DNA of 35,629 bases from Acholeplasmataceae bacterium (GCA_023264085.1 JALQTF010000059.1:1-35629); one strand, 5' to 3'. Shown: positions 9,705-20,092, counted from the first letter of the stretch. Numbers and translations are program-made. The notes: generated by a model from the letters alone, not told the origin.

Positions 9705-10469
9705 ATGAAATTTCTTATTATTGGTGATGTATATGGAAAATCAGGAATTACAGCAATTGAGCAGTATTTGCCTGAATTAAAATCCAAATATCAACCACAT
9801 CTTATTATTGTAAATGCAGAAAATGCATCCAATGGTAGAGGTATTACAAAAAGTATTTATAAACAATTCATGTCTTATGGCATTCATGTTTTAACGATGG
9901 GTAATCACGTATTTGCAAATAAAGAATTAGAATCATTTATCGATGAAGCCAATATTGTGAGACCTCTCAATTATCTACAAGCTCCTGGTAGGGGGTATCA
10001 TGTCATTCATTTTAATCAACAAAAGATATTGATCATGAATGCACTCGGTCAAGCATTTATGAATCAACATGTACAAAGTCCTTTTTTAACAGTTATGGAA
10101 ACGATCAAAACTGTAGAACATGATATCGCCATTTTAGATATTCATGCTGAGGCAACGAGTGAAAAAGTTGCTCTTGGTCACTTTTTAGATGGTAAAATTG
10201 ATATCATTTTTGGGACACATACGCATGTACAAACGAATGATAATAGAGTATTACCAAATGGCACATATTATTTAACAGACGTAGGTATGACAGGCCCATT
10301 AAATGGTGTCATCGGTGTCAAAAAAGAAATTGTTATCGATCGTTTCATCAATGGATATTCAACACCAAATGCAGTCGATGAAGGACCTTTTCAATTGAAT
10401 GCTTGGTTTATTGATACGATACAAAAAACACATGAGCTCATACATTTGGAGCAAGGTGAAAAAAAATAA
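9705..10469 (+). CDS. ymdB: YmdB-family metallophosphoesterase (TIGR00282-like)
   Basis: MKFLIIGDVYGKSG...NAENASNGRGIT...MGNHVF...DIHAEATSEKVA...GTHTHVQTND; directly after rny as in Bacillus. Confidence 0.93.
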   Translation: MKFLIIGDVYGKSGITAIEQYLPELKSKYQPHLIIVNAENASNGRGITKSIYKQFMSYGIHVLTMGNHVFANKELESFIDEANIVRPLNYLQAPGRGYHVIHFNQQKILIMNALGQAFMNQHVQSPFLTVMETIKTVEHDIAILDIHAEATSEKVALGHFLDGKIDIIFGTHTHVQTNDNRVLPNGTYYLTDVGMTGPLNGVIGVKKEIVIDRFINGYSTPNAVDEGPFQLNAWFIDTIQKTHELIHLEQGEKK

Positions 10470-10504
10470 GAATGATTTTGCTATAATAAAATAAAGGATA
10501 ATTT

Positions 10505-11944
10505 ATGGATATAGATGTTTCAAAATACTTTAAACCAAATTTAAACGAAGCAAGAAAACGTTCTAGAAAAGATGTTCCTCATGATCAATTTCATCTAGAT
10601 GAACAATTAAAAACTATCGGTCATGGAAAAAAATACTTAATTGACACGTATGGATGCCAAGCGAATGAAGCAGATGGTGAAACGATGGCAGGAATTTTAT
10701 CATTGATGGGTTTTGAAAAAACAAATCAAGAAAAAGAAGCGTCTGTCATTATTATTAACACATGTGCAATACGAGAAAATGCAGAAAATCGCGTATGGGG
10801 TGAGTTAGGAAGACTCAAAGCACTTAAACGTGATAATCCAGATCTCATTCTTGGTGTATCAGGATGTATGGCTCAAGAAGAAAATGTCGTCAATCGAATT
10901 CTTAAAAAATTTCAACATGTTGATTTAGTTTTTGGGACACATAATATTGATCAATTGCCACAGTATATTCAAACTGCTATGTTTTCAAAGGAACGTGTCA
11001 TTGAGGTGTTTTCTCAAGAAGGTAATATTGTAGAAAACTTACCTAAAAATAGAAACCATACAAAAAAAGCATGGGTGAACATTATGTTTGGTTGTGATGA
11101 ATTTTGTACATATTGTATTGTTCCATACACTAGGGGTAAAGAACGTTCTCGATTGAGAGAAGATATTATCGAAGAATTAACAGAATTAAAATCACTTGGA
11201 TATTTAGAAGTGACTCTATTAGGACAAAACGTTAATGCCTATGGAAAAGATTTTAAAACCAATGATTATACTTTTGGAGATTTACTTAGAGATCTTGACA
11301 CTGTTGGTATCCCGCGCATTCGTTTTACAACGAGTCATCCACATGATTTAGATTTGAAAACAATGGAAGCCATTAGAGACTGCGATTCCATTATGCCTTT
11401 TTTCCACTTACCTGTTCAATCAGGTTCATCTTCAGTACTCAAGAAAATGAATCGTCATTACACGAAAGAAACATATTTAGATAAATTGAAACAATTAAGA
11501 GAAATTGTTCCTGGAATCTCAGTAACTACAGATATTATTGTTGGATTTCCAGGCGAAACGGATGAAGACTTCTTAGACACTTTAGATTTAGTAGAAAAAG
11601 CAAAATTCGAAGGTGCTTTTACTTTTATATATTCTCCTAGAGAGGGAACCCCTGCCGCAAAATTTAAAGATGATTTAGATCCACAAGTGAAAAAAGAACG
11701 TCTTTATAAACTAAATGAACTTGTTAATCAAGGCTATTTAGAGGGGAACCAAAGATTTCAAGATGAAGTGGTAGAAGTACTTGTAGATGGTCCTTCTAAA
11801 AACAATCCAGAAATACTTGCAGGTTATACACCACATCAAAAACTTGTGAATTTTAAAGCACCTGAAACATATATCGGAAAAATTGTAAAAGTGAAAATTA
11901 AAGAAGTAAAAACATGGTATATGATGGGTGAAATTGTTCAGTGA
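10505..11944 (+). CDS. miaB: tRNA-2-methylthio-N6-dimethylallyladenosine synthase
   Basis: UPF0004 domain (YGCQANEADGETMAG), radical SAM CDEFCTYCIVPYTRGKERSR, TRAM-like C-terminus. Confidence 0.97.
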   Translation: MDIDVSKYFKPNLNEARKRSRKDVPHDQFHLDEQLKTIGHGKKYLIDTYGCQANEADGETMAGILSLMGFEKTNQEKEASVIIINTCAIRENAENRVWGELGRLKALKRDNPDLILGVSGCMAQEENVVNRILKKFQHVDLVFGTHNIDQLPQYIQTAMFSKERVIEVFSQEGNIVENLPKNRNHTKKAWVNIMFGCDEFCTYCIVPYTRGKERSRLREDIIEELTELKSLGYLEVTLLGQNVNAYGKDFKTNDYTFGDLLRDLDTVGIPRIRFTTSHPHDLDLKTMEAIRDCDSIMPFFHLPVQSGSSSVLKKMNRHYTKETYLDKLKQLREIVPGISVTTDIIVGFPGETDEDFLDTLDLVEKAKFEGAFTFIYSPREGTPAAKFKDDLDPQVKKERLYKLNELVNQGYLEGNQRFQDEVVEVLVDGPSKNNPEILAGYTPHQKLVNFKAPETYIGKIVKVKIKEVKTWYMMGEIVQ

Positions 11945-12030
11945 AGTACATTTAAAACAAGATTACCAATGGATGCATCTAAATAATTGAATAAAAGATG
12001 TAAAAAATATGTGTTCAAGTTAAAAAAATA

Positions 12031-12059
12031 TTGATAATCAAGCCTTTTTCATGTATTAT
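12031..12059 (+). promoter_or_regulatory. Sigma-A type promoter upstream of the SAP/HeH-like membrane protein gene
   Basis: TTGATA (12031-12036), 17-nt spacer, TATTAT (12054-12059); the ORF-track TTG start falls on this -35. Confidence 0.7.
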
Positions 12060-12087
12060 GAAATTAAGTTCATTAGGAGGTAATTTG

Positions 12088-13539
12088 ATGGCAAAATTAC
12101 AGTTACAATCTCAAGTTTCAGTAAATAATCAATCACTCACTGTGGAGTCACTTATTCATGAGTTGCTCATCTTAAGTCCAGAGTTATACGTCTCTGTTTT
12201 TAGTGAGGCTAACATAAAATTACCTAAATCAATTCGAATGGATGTTATTAGAACATTATTAGAAACACATGTGAAACAAACTAGAAAAGATCGTTTTTCA
12301 CTTGCTGATGAACTCAATTACCGTTTGAAATGGTTTTATCAGTATTCAGAGTATCAGTATGTCAATTTGCTTTCATTTTATGAAAATCCAAAACTTATCC
12401 AATCGTATGTGGAGCACCTATTAGTTGCTATTTTTGAATTTCTAGTTGATTCTAAAAAAGAATCAGTTATTCAAAAAATGCTTGATGCTAAGAAATCTCA
12501 AGCTAATGGATACGATTTCAAAAATGTAAAAAGTTTTAATGATGTACTCAACGACATGTTCATCGATAAAGACAAAGAAATTGATGGATTATCATTATCA
12601 CAACTTAGACCTGTATTATTCAAGGGATCCACATTACAAGAAGTAAAAGCTTTTGGAGAAAAGTATGGTATTGTAGTGCCTAGAAGATTAAAAAAAGAAC
12701 AATTACTAGAAGTTGTTTACTTAGAGTTAACTGCACGTGGAGAACTAACAGAAGACTTAAAAAACGAACTCAAAAAGAAATCAGTTGTGATGATTCAACG
12801 CTATGCAACAGATCATGGCATTAAAGTTTCTACTGAATTGAAAAAAGATGAAATCATAGAATATATTTTAGAATTTTCACACCAAACTAAATCTATTTAT
12901 ACATCACCACAACCTGGAGATTATGAATTAGAAATTGATGATCCTTTTGAATTTGAAACGATGCCAGATACACCTAAAGACGAAGCAAAATCACCAATTA
13001 TCCCAATACAAACTAAAAAAGATGCAACTGCTAAAAAAACAAAACAATCAAAAGAAACACCAAAAGAATCACCTATAAAAACAAAAGAGATTCACCAAGA
13101 GCAAACTCTTGAAGATATTAAGCAATATGGCGGTACACCTCTTGTATTAGATAGAAGCACTGCGAAATTTTTAAAATTATACGCTATTAGTAAACAACAA
13201 CGCTTAATGATATTACCTGATAAAAAATATCACAAAAAAAGAAGAACATTCCGTGTATTATTAGATGATCTTGGTAACACTTCAGAAAAGAAAAATAAAG
13301 GTTTAATAGGTGAGTTACTAATCTTAAAATTACTAGCACTGATTTTATTACGTACATTTATTTTTGTTCTTAGTTTCGCACTTGTATTAGGTTTTATATT
13401 TGTTGGATATGCAGCAGCAAGCTACTTTATTAATAATGAAACACTTAATATGATTAATGATCAAATTAACGGATTTGAAATATTAGGTAAAGGACTCATA
13501 GAACATATTTTTGATGTGTTTGAATGGATCGGAATATAA
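12088..13539 (+). CDS. Membrane-anchored protein with two SAP/HeH (Rho-N-like) motifs and C-terminal TM
   Basis: LQEVKAFGEKYGIVVPRRLKKEQLLEVVYLEL and VVMIQRYATDHGIKVSTELKKDEIIEYILEF look like related helix-extension-helix units; Lys-rich linker; hydrophobic LLALILLRTFIFVLSFALVLGFIFVGYAAASYF. AGGAGG SD before ATG at 12088. Confidence 0.65.
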   Translation: MAKLQLQSQVSVNNQSLTVESLIHELLILSPELYVSVFSEANIKLPKSIRMDVIRTLLETHVKQTRKDRFSLADELNYRLKWFYQYSEYQYVNLLSFYENPKLIQSYVEHLLVAIFEFLVDSKKESVIQKMLDAKKSQANGYDFKNVKSFNDVLNDMFIDKDKEIDGLSLSQLRPVLFKGSTLQEVKAFGEKYGIVVPRRLKKEQLLEVVYLELTARGELTEDLKNELKKKSVVMIQRYATDHGIKVSTELKKDEIIEYILEFSHQTKSIYTSPQPGDYELEIDDPFEFETMPDTPKDEAKSPIIPIQTKKDATAKKTKQSKETPKESPIKTKEIHQEQTLEDIKQYGGTPLVLDRSTAKFLKLYAISKQQRLMILPDKKYHKKRRTFRVLLDDLGNTSEKKNKGLIGELLILKLLALILLRTFIFVLSFALVLGFIFVGYAAASYFINNETLNMINDQINGFEILGKGLIEHIFDVFEWIGI

Positions 13540-13562
13540 CATAAAGGAAAACGGTTTGTATC

Positions 13563-16046
13563 ATGTCTGAACAAGTAAAAATAACGCCAATGATACAACA
13601 ATATCTCGATATTAAAGAAGACTACGCAGATGCGATAGTCTTTTTTAGACTTGGTGATTTTTATGAAATGTTTTTTGATGACGCTAAAATTGCATCACAA
13701 GTTTTAGATATTACGCTAACATCAAGACATAAAGAATCCAACATTCCTATGTGTGGGATTCCATTTCATGCATCTGTTTTATATATTCAAAAACTGATTA
13801 AAGAAGGTTTTAGTGTTGCCATCGCTGAACAAGTGACAGAACCCGGAAAAGGCTTAGTAGAAAGAAAAGTGACACGACTCATTACACCTGGTACGGTGTT
13901 AGAAGGTGAATTACTTGAGCCGTCAATCAATAATTATATCGCTGGTCTATCTGTCACCGAGACATTTGTTGGATTAAGTTTTTTTGATATGTCTACAGGT
14001 CAAGGTCAAACTTATGACTGTCATTCTATAAAAGAAGCATTAAATTTAATGTCATCATTTGATGTTAAAGAAATTATCATGAATATTGATATTACTGAGA
14101 TTCAACATGCAAGAAAAAAGGTCTTGAAATTACCAAAGACCTATCACATACAGGCAAGTCAACATGTTGATGGCCATCTAAAAGAAAGTATTCAGCTGAT
14201 TTTATATTATGTACAAAATACTCAACAACATCCCGTTGAACATGTATTACCATTTGAGATTAAAAAAATGCAAGAAAACATGCATGTTGAATCTCATGTG
14301 ATTGAGCATTTGGATATTTTCCACCCCGAGAAGAAACAATCGCTTATTTACTATTTAAATCAAACACAAACATCTATGGGTAGCCGCTTGCTTAATGAGA
14401 TATTAAGAACACCAAGTAAAAATATTGAGATCATACAATCACGATTAAATGACATAGAAACCTTGATGAATCAACCTAGACTGCTATCTATTCATGATGC
14501 ATTTTCATCTGTGTATGACGTGTACCGATTACTGCAAAGATTCATGTATGATCGTGCGAATCCAAAAGATATCATACAATTAAAAAATTCCCTTATAGAA
14601 ATTCATCATATCTATGAATTAATGACATCCAATCAATTATTTGAAAACAGAGTGGAGCCATTAAAAATGGATGATGCACTGATAACTTACTTAGATAAAG
14701 CCATCATTAGTGATCCACCAACTAATATATTAGATGGTGGCTTCGTTAAACGAGGATTTGATGAAACCTTAGATTCATATTTGGAATCATTAGAATCTCA
14801 ACAAGCTATTTTAGATGCCTATCTAGTAAATCTTAAAACAATTACTTCCATAAAAAATATTAAAATTGGTTATCAAAGACTTACAGGATATTATATTGAA
14901 ATAAGTAAAATCTATGTCAATCAATTAGAGTCATTTGATTTTTTTCAACGTAAACAAACACTAAAGAATGTTGAGAGATATACAACAAATGAATTAAAAG
15001 CCATTGAAACGCGATTCTTGGAAGCAGAAACTCAAAAACTTACATTAGAACAAAATCTATATCATCAAATCGTCAGTCACATTCAAACACATTACATTCC
15101 TTTATTAGAGGCATCAAAAGTGATCGCATATTTTGATGTAATTTTTGGACTTGCTACATATTTCAGAAAAAATGATTATAGCAAACCTATATTTAATCAA
15201 AATCATCAAATTGTTTTGAAAAACGCAAGACATCCAATCGTAGAAAAACATACAAGATATATTCGTAATGATATACATTTAAATGATACACACTATATGA
15301 TGCTCATAACAGGTCCTAATATGAGTGGGAAATCTACCTACATGCGTATGGTTGCCATCATTGCATATATGGCACAATGCGGTTTATATGTACCTGTTCA
15401 AGAGGCAAATTTACCAATTTATGATGCGATATTCACACGATTAGGTGCAAGTGATGATATTTCAAAAGGAATGTCAACATTTATGACAGAAATGGTTGAA
15501 ACAAATCATGCGCTTCAGGTTGCAACCAAAGATAGTTTACTATTGTTTGATGAAATCGGAAGAGGAACTTCAACCTATGATGGGATGGCTCTTGCTCAAG
15601 GTATTTTAGAATATATTCATGATGACATTGCTTGCCATACGTTATTTTCAACACATTATCATGAATTGACACAACTAGAACATCATTTAAATGGCTTAGA
15701 AAATTATCATGTGACTGCGAAAAAACAGTCAAATCTTATGATATTTTTGCATACAGTTAAACCAGGAAAAAGTGATAAATCATATGGTGTTGCTGTTGCA
15801 TCACTCGCAAATATTCCAGAAAAAATTATTGCAAGAAGTAAAATCATTTTAAAATCTTATGAGGCAATTCAACAAAAGGAAAATAGGGATTTATTTACAT
15901 ACCAAGAACTGAAAGATAATACTTCTAAATCATCACTTATAAACGAAATCAAAGCGATTGACATTGATGTGTTAACACCATTAGAAGCTTTAAAAAAACT
16001 AGCTGAAATACAATCTAAATTGGAGGATGATGATGGCGAATATTAA
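13563..16046 (+). CDS. mutS: DNA mismatch repair protein MutS
   Basis: TPMIQQYLDIKEDYADAIVFFRLGDFYEMFFDDAK; LITGPNMSGKSTYMR; LFDEIGRGTSTYDGMALA. Confidence 0.99.
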   Translation: MSEQVKITPMIQQYLDIKEDYADAIVFFRLGDFYEMFFDDAKIASQVLDITLTSRHKESNIPMCGIPFHASVLYIQKLIKEGFSVAIAEQVTEPGKGLVERKVTRLITPGTVLEGELLEPSINNYIAGLSVTETFVGLSFFDMSTGQGQTYDCHSIKEALNLMSSFDVKEIIMNIDITEIQHARKKVLKLPKTYHIQASQHVDGHLKESIQLILYYVQNTQQHPVEHVLPFEIKKMQENMHVESHVIEHLDIFHPEKKQSLIYYLNQTQTSMGSRLLNEILRTPSKNIEIIQSRLNDIETLMNQPRLLSIHDAFSSVYDVYRLLQRFMYDRANPKDIIQLKNSLIEIHHIYELMTSNQLFENRVEPLKMDDALITYLDKAIISDPPTNILDGGFVKRGFDETLDSYLESLESQQAILDAYLVNLKTITSIKNIKIGYQRLTGYYIEISKIYVNQLESFDFFQRKQTLKNVERYTTNELKAIETRFLEAETQKLTLEQNLYHQIVSHIQTHYIPLLEASKVIAYFDVIFGLATYFRKNDYSKPIFNQNHQIVLKNARHPIVEKHTRYIRNDIHLNDTHYMMLITGPNMSGKSTYMRMVAIIAYMAQCGLYVPVQEANLPIYDAIFTRLGASDDISKGMSTFMTEMVETNHALQVATKDSLLLFDEIGRGTSTYDGMALAQGILEYIHDDIACHTLFSTHYHELTQLEHHLNGLENYHVTAKKQSNLMIFLHTVKPGKSDKSYGVAVASLANIPEKIIARSKIILKSYEAIQQKENRDLFTYQELKDNTSKSSLINEIKAIDIDVLTPLEALKKLAEIQSKLEDDDGEY

Positions 16047-17682
16047 ACTGATGTCAGATCAACTTGCAAATATGATTGCAGCAGGTGAGGTTGTTGAACA
16101 ACCTCAACATGTTATCAAAGAACTTATAGAAAATGCCATCGATGCACAAGCAAAACACATCGTGATTGATGTAAAAGATGAAGGATTATCATTGATTAAA
16201 GTTGAAGATGACGGTATTGGTATGTCAGAAGAAGATTTAAAGTTATCCATTCAAAGACATGCAACATCAAAAATAATGAATTTGAGTGATCTTCAATCGA
16301 TTAGAACGTTAGGATTTAGAGGAGAGGCTCTTGCTGCAATTGCTTCTGTTTCTAAGTTAAAAATTTTTTCGAAGACGAAAGACGCATCAGGTAAAATGAT
16401 GGAAGTTGAGTCAGGTGAAATAAAAAAAATAATTGATTATCCTATGAATCAAGGCACAATCATTGAAATCACACATCTTTTTTTTAATACACCTGCACGT
16501 TTTAAATTTATGAAATCATCATTTCAACAACAAAAATATATTAGACAATTGTTTGTGGAAATGGCCTTATCACATCCTAATTTATCATTTAAATTAGTTG
16601 AAAATGACAAATTATACAAACAAACCTCTGGCTCTGATGATACGTTTGTTGTGATAGAGGAATTATTTGGTAAGCAATATGCTTCTGCTACTCAAAAAGT
16701 AAAAACCTCCATTGCACATACTAAAATTGATTTGTATTTAGGATCGCCAGACATTAACGTGTCTACAAAATCATATTTACATACATTTGTAAACCAACGA
16801 TATGTTAAACATTTTGGGATTCAAGAAAATATAATCTCTGGATACGATGGAAGATTAATGACAAAACGTTATCCATTTGTTTTATGTTATATCACCATTG
16901 ATCCTCAACGCATCGATATCAATATTCACCCTCAAAAGTTACATGTAAAATTAACGAACGAGTCAGTGCTTACTTATCATATTAGAGAAACGATTGCCAA
17001 TCATTTAAATTCATCAGTTAGACCTCTAGTGAGACCGATGCAAGTAATAGATGATCAATATGATATTCAGTCACTTGTATTTGAGGAAACGAACGATTCT
17101 TTTGAAAGCAATGAAGTAATACAATCTAAAATTCCTAAAATGTATTACATCGGAATGCTTGGAGGGACATATGGTCTATTCCAAAATCATGAAGGATTAT
17201 TTTTAGTGGATGCACATGCTGCTCAAGAACGAGTAAAATATGAATATTATCAACAAAAATTTGATATAAAAAATGTCATACAACTTCAAAGAATGGTTGC
17301 ATATCCTTGGACAATAGATGATGCATTCATTGAGGACGCCATCAAACATCAAGAGTTATTAAATAGCTTTCAATTTGAAGTGTCAAAGGAAGGCATTCTT
17401 TCACATCCTCAACTTATTAAAGAAAAGGATCTCAATCATGCCATTGAAATAATTCTACAACAACATTCTTTGTCGATGGCACAATTCAAAGATCACTTAT
17501 CAAAAGACATGAGTTGTAAAAGCTCCATTAAAGCAAATCAACGGATAAATCAAAATGAATTTGAACAATTATTGGAATCTCTTAATGTATGTGATGAGCC
17601 TTATCATTGTCCACACGGAAGACCTACTATTATCCAAGTAACATATCAAGACATTGAAAAAATGTTCAAAAGGATTGTTTGA
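16033..17682 (+). CDS. mutL: DNA mismatch repair protein MutL with endonuclease-type C-terminus
   Basis: IAAGEVVEQPQHVIKELIENAIDA...; LGFRGEALAAIASV; C-terminal DAHAAQERVKYE and CPHGRPT motifs. Several in-frame ATGs; 16033 is best spaced from GGAGG. Confidence 0.97.
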   Translation: MANIKLMSDQLANMIAAGEVVEQPQHVIKELIENAIDAQAKHIVIDVKDEGLSLIKVEDDGIGMSEEDLKLSIQRHATSKIMNLSDLQSIRTLGFRGEALAAIASVSKLKIFSKTKDASGKMMEVESGEIKKIIDYPMNQGTIIEITHLFFNTPARFKFMKSSFQQQKYIRQLFVEMALSHPNLSFKLVENDKLYKQTSGSDDTFVVIEELFGKQYASATQKVKTSIAHTKIDLYLGSPDINVSTKSYLHTFVNQRYVKHFGIQENIISGYDGRLMTKRYPFVLCYITIDPQRIDINIHPQKLHVKLTNESVLTYHIRETIANHLNSSVRPLVRPMQVIDDQYDIQSLVFEETNDSFESNEVIQSKIPKMYYIGMLGGTYGLFQNHEGLFLVDAHAAQERVKYEYYQQKFDIKNVIQLQRMVAYPWTIDDAFIEDAIKHQELLNSFQFEVSKEGILSHPQLIKEKDLNHAIEIILQQHSLSMAQFKDHLSKDMSCKSSIKANQRINQNEFEQLLESLNVCDEPYHCPHGRPTIIQVTYQDIEKMFKRIV

Positions 17683-18536
17683 TGAAACAAGTTATTGTAA
17701 TATGTGGTCCAACTGCTTCAGGAAAAACATCCTTAAGTATCAAGCTTGCGAAACATTATCAATTAGATGTGATTAACGGTGATTCAGTTCAAATATTTAA
17801 AGGTTATAATATCGGTTCTGCAAAGATAAAAGATGATGATATGCAAGGTATCACGCATCACTTAATCAATATTAAAGATGCCAATGAAACGTATGATGTA
17901 TCTAAATTTCAAAAAGACGTGAGACAACTTATTCATCAACAGTCTACTTCGATGATTGTTGGTGGTACAGGTCTTTACATCAAAGCAGCGCTTTATGACT
18001 ATCATTTTTATGAAGAAAGTAACAATGAAATCATTGATTTTCCTTCTGAAGAGATGATGATAAAAACGATATATGAAGCAGATCCAAATGCATCATTTGA
18101 TCATAAAAATTTGAAGCGCGTAAAACGCATGTATCAAAAAGTGATGTTTGGTCATAAACCTTCAGAGAATATACATAAAGATAAACCTTTATTTGATATA
18201 CTGACATTATATTTAGATATTCCTAGAGATATTTTAAAAAAGAGAATCATTCAACGTCTAGAAGAACAAATAGATCAAGGGTTTATTGAAGAAGTACAAC
18301 ATCTTTCAAAGCATGGATCTGTCAAAGATGTTATAGGTTACAGAGAAATTCAAGCATATTTAAATCAAAAAATGACTTTAGAAGAAGCGAAAACACAAAT
18401 CGTAAAAAAAAGCATGGCATTCGCGAAGAGACAAAAAACTTGGTTTATGAACCAAATGCATCCCATCATTATTGATGGTCTATCTAAAGATATATTAGAG
18501 AAATCTATAAAGGAGATCGATGCATGGAAAAAATAA
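17682..18536 (+). CDS. miaA: tRNA dimethylallyltransferase
   Basis: VIVICGPTASGKTSLSIKLAK...NGDSVQIFKGYNIGSAK...VGGTGLYIKA. Confidence 0.97.
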   Translation: MKQVIVICGPTASGKTSLSIKLAKHYQLDVINGDSVQIFKGYNIGSAKIKDDDMQGITHHLINIKDANETYDVSKFQKDVRQLIHQQSTSMIVGGTGLYIKAALYDYHFYEESNNEIIDFPSEEMMIKTIYEADPNASFDHKNLKRVKRMYQKVMFGHKPSENIHKDKPLFDILTLYLDIPRDILKKRIIQRLEEQIDQGFIEEVQHLSKHGSVKDVIGYREIQAYLNQKMTLEEAKTQIVKKSMAFAKRQKTWFMNQMHPIIIDGLSKDILEKSIKEIDAWKK

Positions 18537-19027
18537 ATTTCCCAATCTATATCATAGGTATGCCATTATCCGGAAAATCAACAATTGCTCGCATACTTTC
18601 AAAAGAATTACAACTCCCATATTTGGATTTAGATCATGAAATTGAAAAAACTTGCCAAAAGACAATCAATCAAATATTTGACTTCCATGGAGAGACTTAT
18701 TTTAGATCATTAGAAACCGAACATCTACAACGATTTAAATCTTTTCAAGGAATCATAGCTTGTGGTGGTGGTATTGTATTAAATGATACACACAAAGATA
18801 TCATGCATGATGGTTATGTAATCTTTATTGATACTCAGCTGAAGCATTTAAATATGAGGTTGAGTAAGCGTGATAAAAGACCATTATTAAAAACTCAATC
18901 ATTAGAAAAACTCTATCAAGAACGATATCCATTGTATCAATCCTTTGCATCTATTACGATAAAAAATGATCATACAATAGAATCATTAATTGAATCACTA
19001 AAAACTATGATTAAGGAGCATTCATGA
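18524..19027 (+). CDS. aroK: Shikimate kinase
   Basis: IGMPLSGKSTIARILSKELQLPYLDLDHEIE...FRSLETEHL...ACGGGIVL...RPLL. Confidence 0.92.
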   Translation: MEKINFPIYIIGMPLSGKSTIARILSKELQLPYLDLDHEIEKTCQKTINQIFDFHGETYFRSLETEHLQRFKSFQGIIACGGGIVLNDTHKDIMHDGYVIFIDTQLKHLNMRLSKRDKRPLLKTQSLEKLYQERYPLYQSFASITIKNDHTIESLIESLKTMIKEHS

Positions 19028-19028
19028 T

Positions 19029-19451
19029 ATGACAATTTATGTTTTACACGGACCTAATTTGAATATGTTAGAAAAAAGAGATGCATCCATTTATGGAGGC
19101 ATTACTCAAGAAACAATTTTTAATACACTTGTGACATCATTTCAAGATGTAGATTTTACTTTTTATCAAACAAATCACGAAGGCGAAATGATCGAAATAA
19201 TCCAACAAACTAATGATGCAGATGCTTTTATCCTAAATCTTGGAGCGTGGACACATTACGCATATGCCATTAGAGATGCATTGGAAATGAAATCATCTGT
19301 TATTGTTGATGTACATCTCTCTAATATTTATGAACGTGAATCATTTCGACGTGTCAATATTCTAGATCAAGTATCAAGCCAAACATTTTATGGTGAAAAT
19401 ATTCAAAGTTACATCAAAGCAGTTGAATATTGTAAGACAAAACTTGGATAA
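19029..19451 (+). CDS. aroQ: Type II 3-dehydroquinate dehydratase
   Basis: YVLHGPNLNML...YGGIT...QTNHEGEMIEIIQ...LNLGAWTHYAYAIRDAL...DVHLSNIYERESFR. Confidence 0.93.
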   Translation: MTIYVLHGPNLNMLEKRDASIYGGITQETIFNTLVTSFQDVDFTFYQTNHEGEMIEIIQQTNDADAFILNLGAWTHYAYAIRDALEMKSSVIVDVHLSNIYERESFRRVNILDQVSSQTFYGENIQSYIKAVEYCKTKLG

Positions 19452-19493
19452 ATTTGTTATAATACTTAAGGATAAACGATTAAGGAGAATATC

Positions 19494-20057
19494 ATGATAT
19501 CAACAAGTGATTTTAAAACAGGATTAACAATTTTACATGACAACAATATTTATCAAATCTTAGAATTTATGCATGTCAAACCTGGAAAAGGTGCTGCATT
19601 TGTTAGAACAAAACTTAGAAATTTACGTTCTGGTGCTGTGATTGATCACACTTTTAATGCCGGAGTTAAAGTCGATCGTGCACAAATTGATAAATTACCA
19701 ATGCAGTATTTATATCAAAATGGTGATACATATACATTCATGAATGCAGAAAATTATGAGCAAATTGAACTTACAAAAAAACAAATTGAACATGAAATTC
19801 AATTCATTTATGAAGGTATGACTGTAGAAATCATGTTTTATGACGGAAAAGAAATGTTAGGTGTCTCACTTCCTGATAAAGTTACATTAGAAATTGTTGA
19901 AACAATGGACGCTGTAAAAGGTGATACAAAGACGAATGCAATGAAAGATGCGACTTTACAAACTGGTCTTGTTATCAAAGTTCCAATGTTTATTGCTCAA
20001 GGTGAGCGCGTGATCGTATCTACCTATGATGGAACCTATGTTTCACGGGAAAAATAA
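19494..20057 (+). CDS. efp: Elongation factor P
   Basis: MISTSDFKTGLTILHDNNIYQILEFMHVKPGKGAAFVRTKLRNLRSGAVIDHTF. Confidence 0.98.
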   Translation: MISTSDFKTGLTILHDNNIYQILEFMHVKPGKGAAFVRTKLRNLRSGAVIDHTFNAGVKVDRAQIDKLPMQYLYQNGDTYTFMNAENYEQIELTKKQIEHEIQFIYEGMTVEIMFYDGKEMLGVSLPDKVTLEIVETMDAVKGDTKTNAMKDATLQTGLVIKVPMFIAQGERVIVSTYDGTYVSREK

Positions 20058-20077
20058 GGCTTTAAAGCCTTTTTTTA
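20054..20077 (+). terminator. Intrinsic terminator after efp
   Basis: AAGGCTTTAAAGCCTT followed by T-run. Confidence 0.75.
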
Positions 20078-20086
20078 TGGTATCAT
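20078..20086 (+). promoter_or_regulatory. Extended -10 element upstream of rluB
   Basis: TGGTATCAT (TGn-TATCAT), six bases before ATG at 20093. Confidence 0.5.
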
Positions 20087-20092
20087 AAGAGT

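Noticed and set aside
11945-12087. Small RNA or riboswitch in the miaB downstream gap
   Set aside because: The gap is explained by a promoter and SD; no convincing structured element or terminator seen by eye.
15481-15732. 83-aa minus ORF within mutS
   Set aside because: Antisense to the conserved MutS ATPase domain; shadow ORF.
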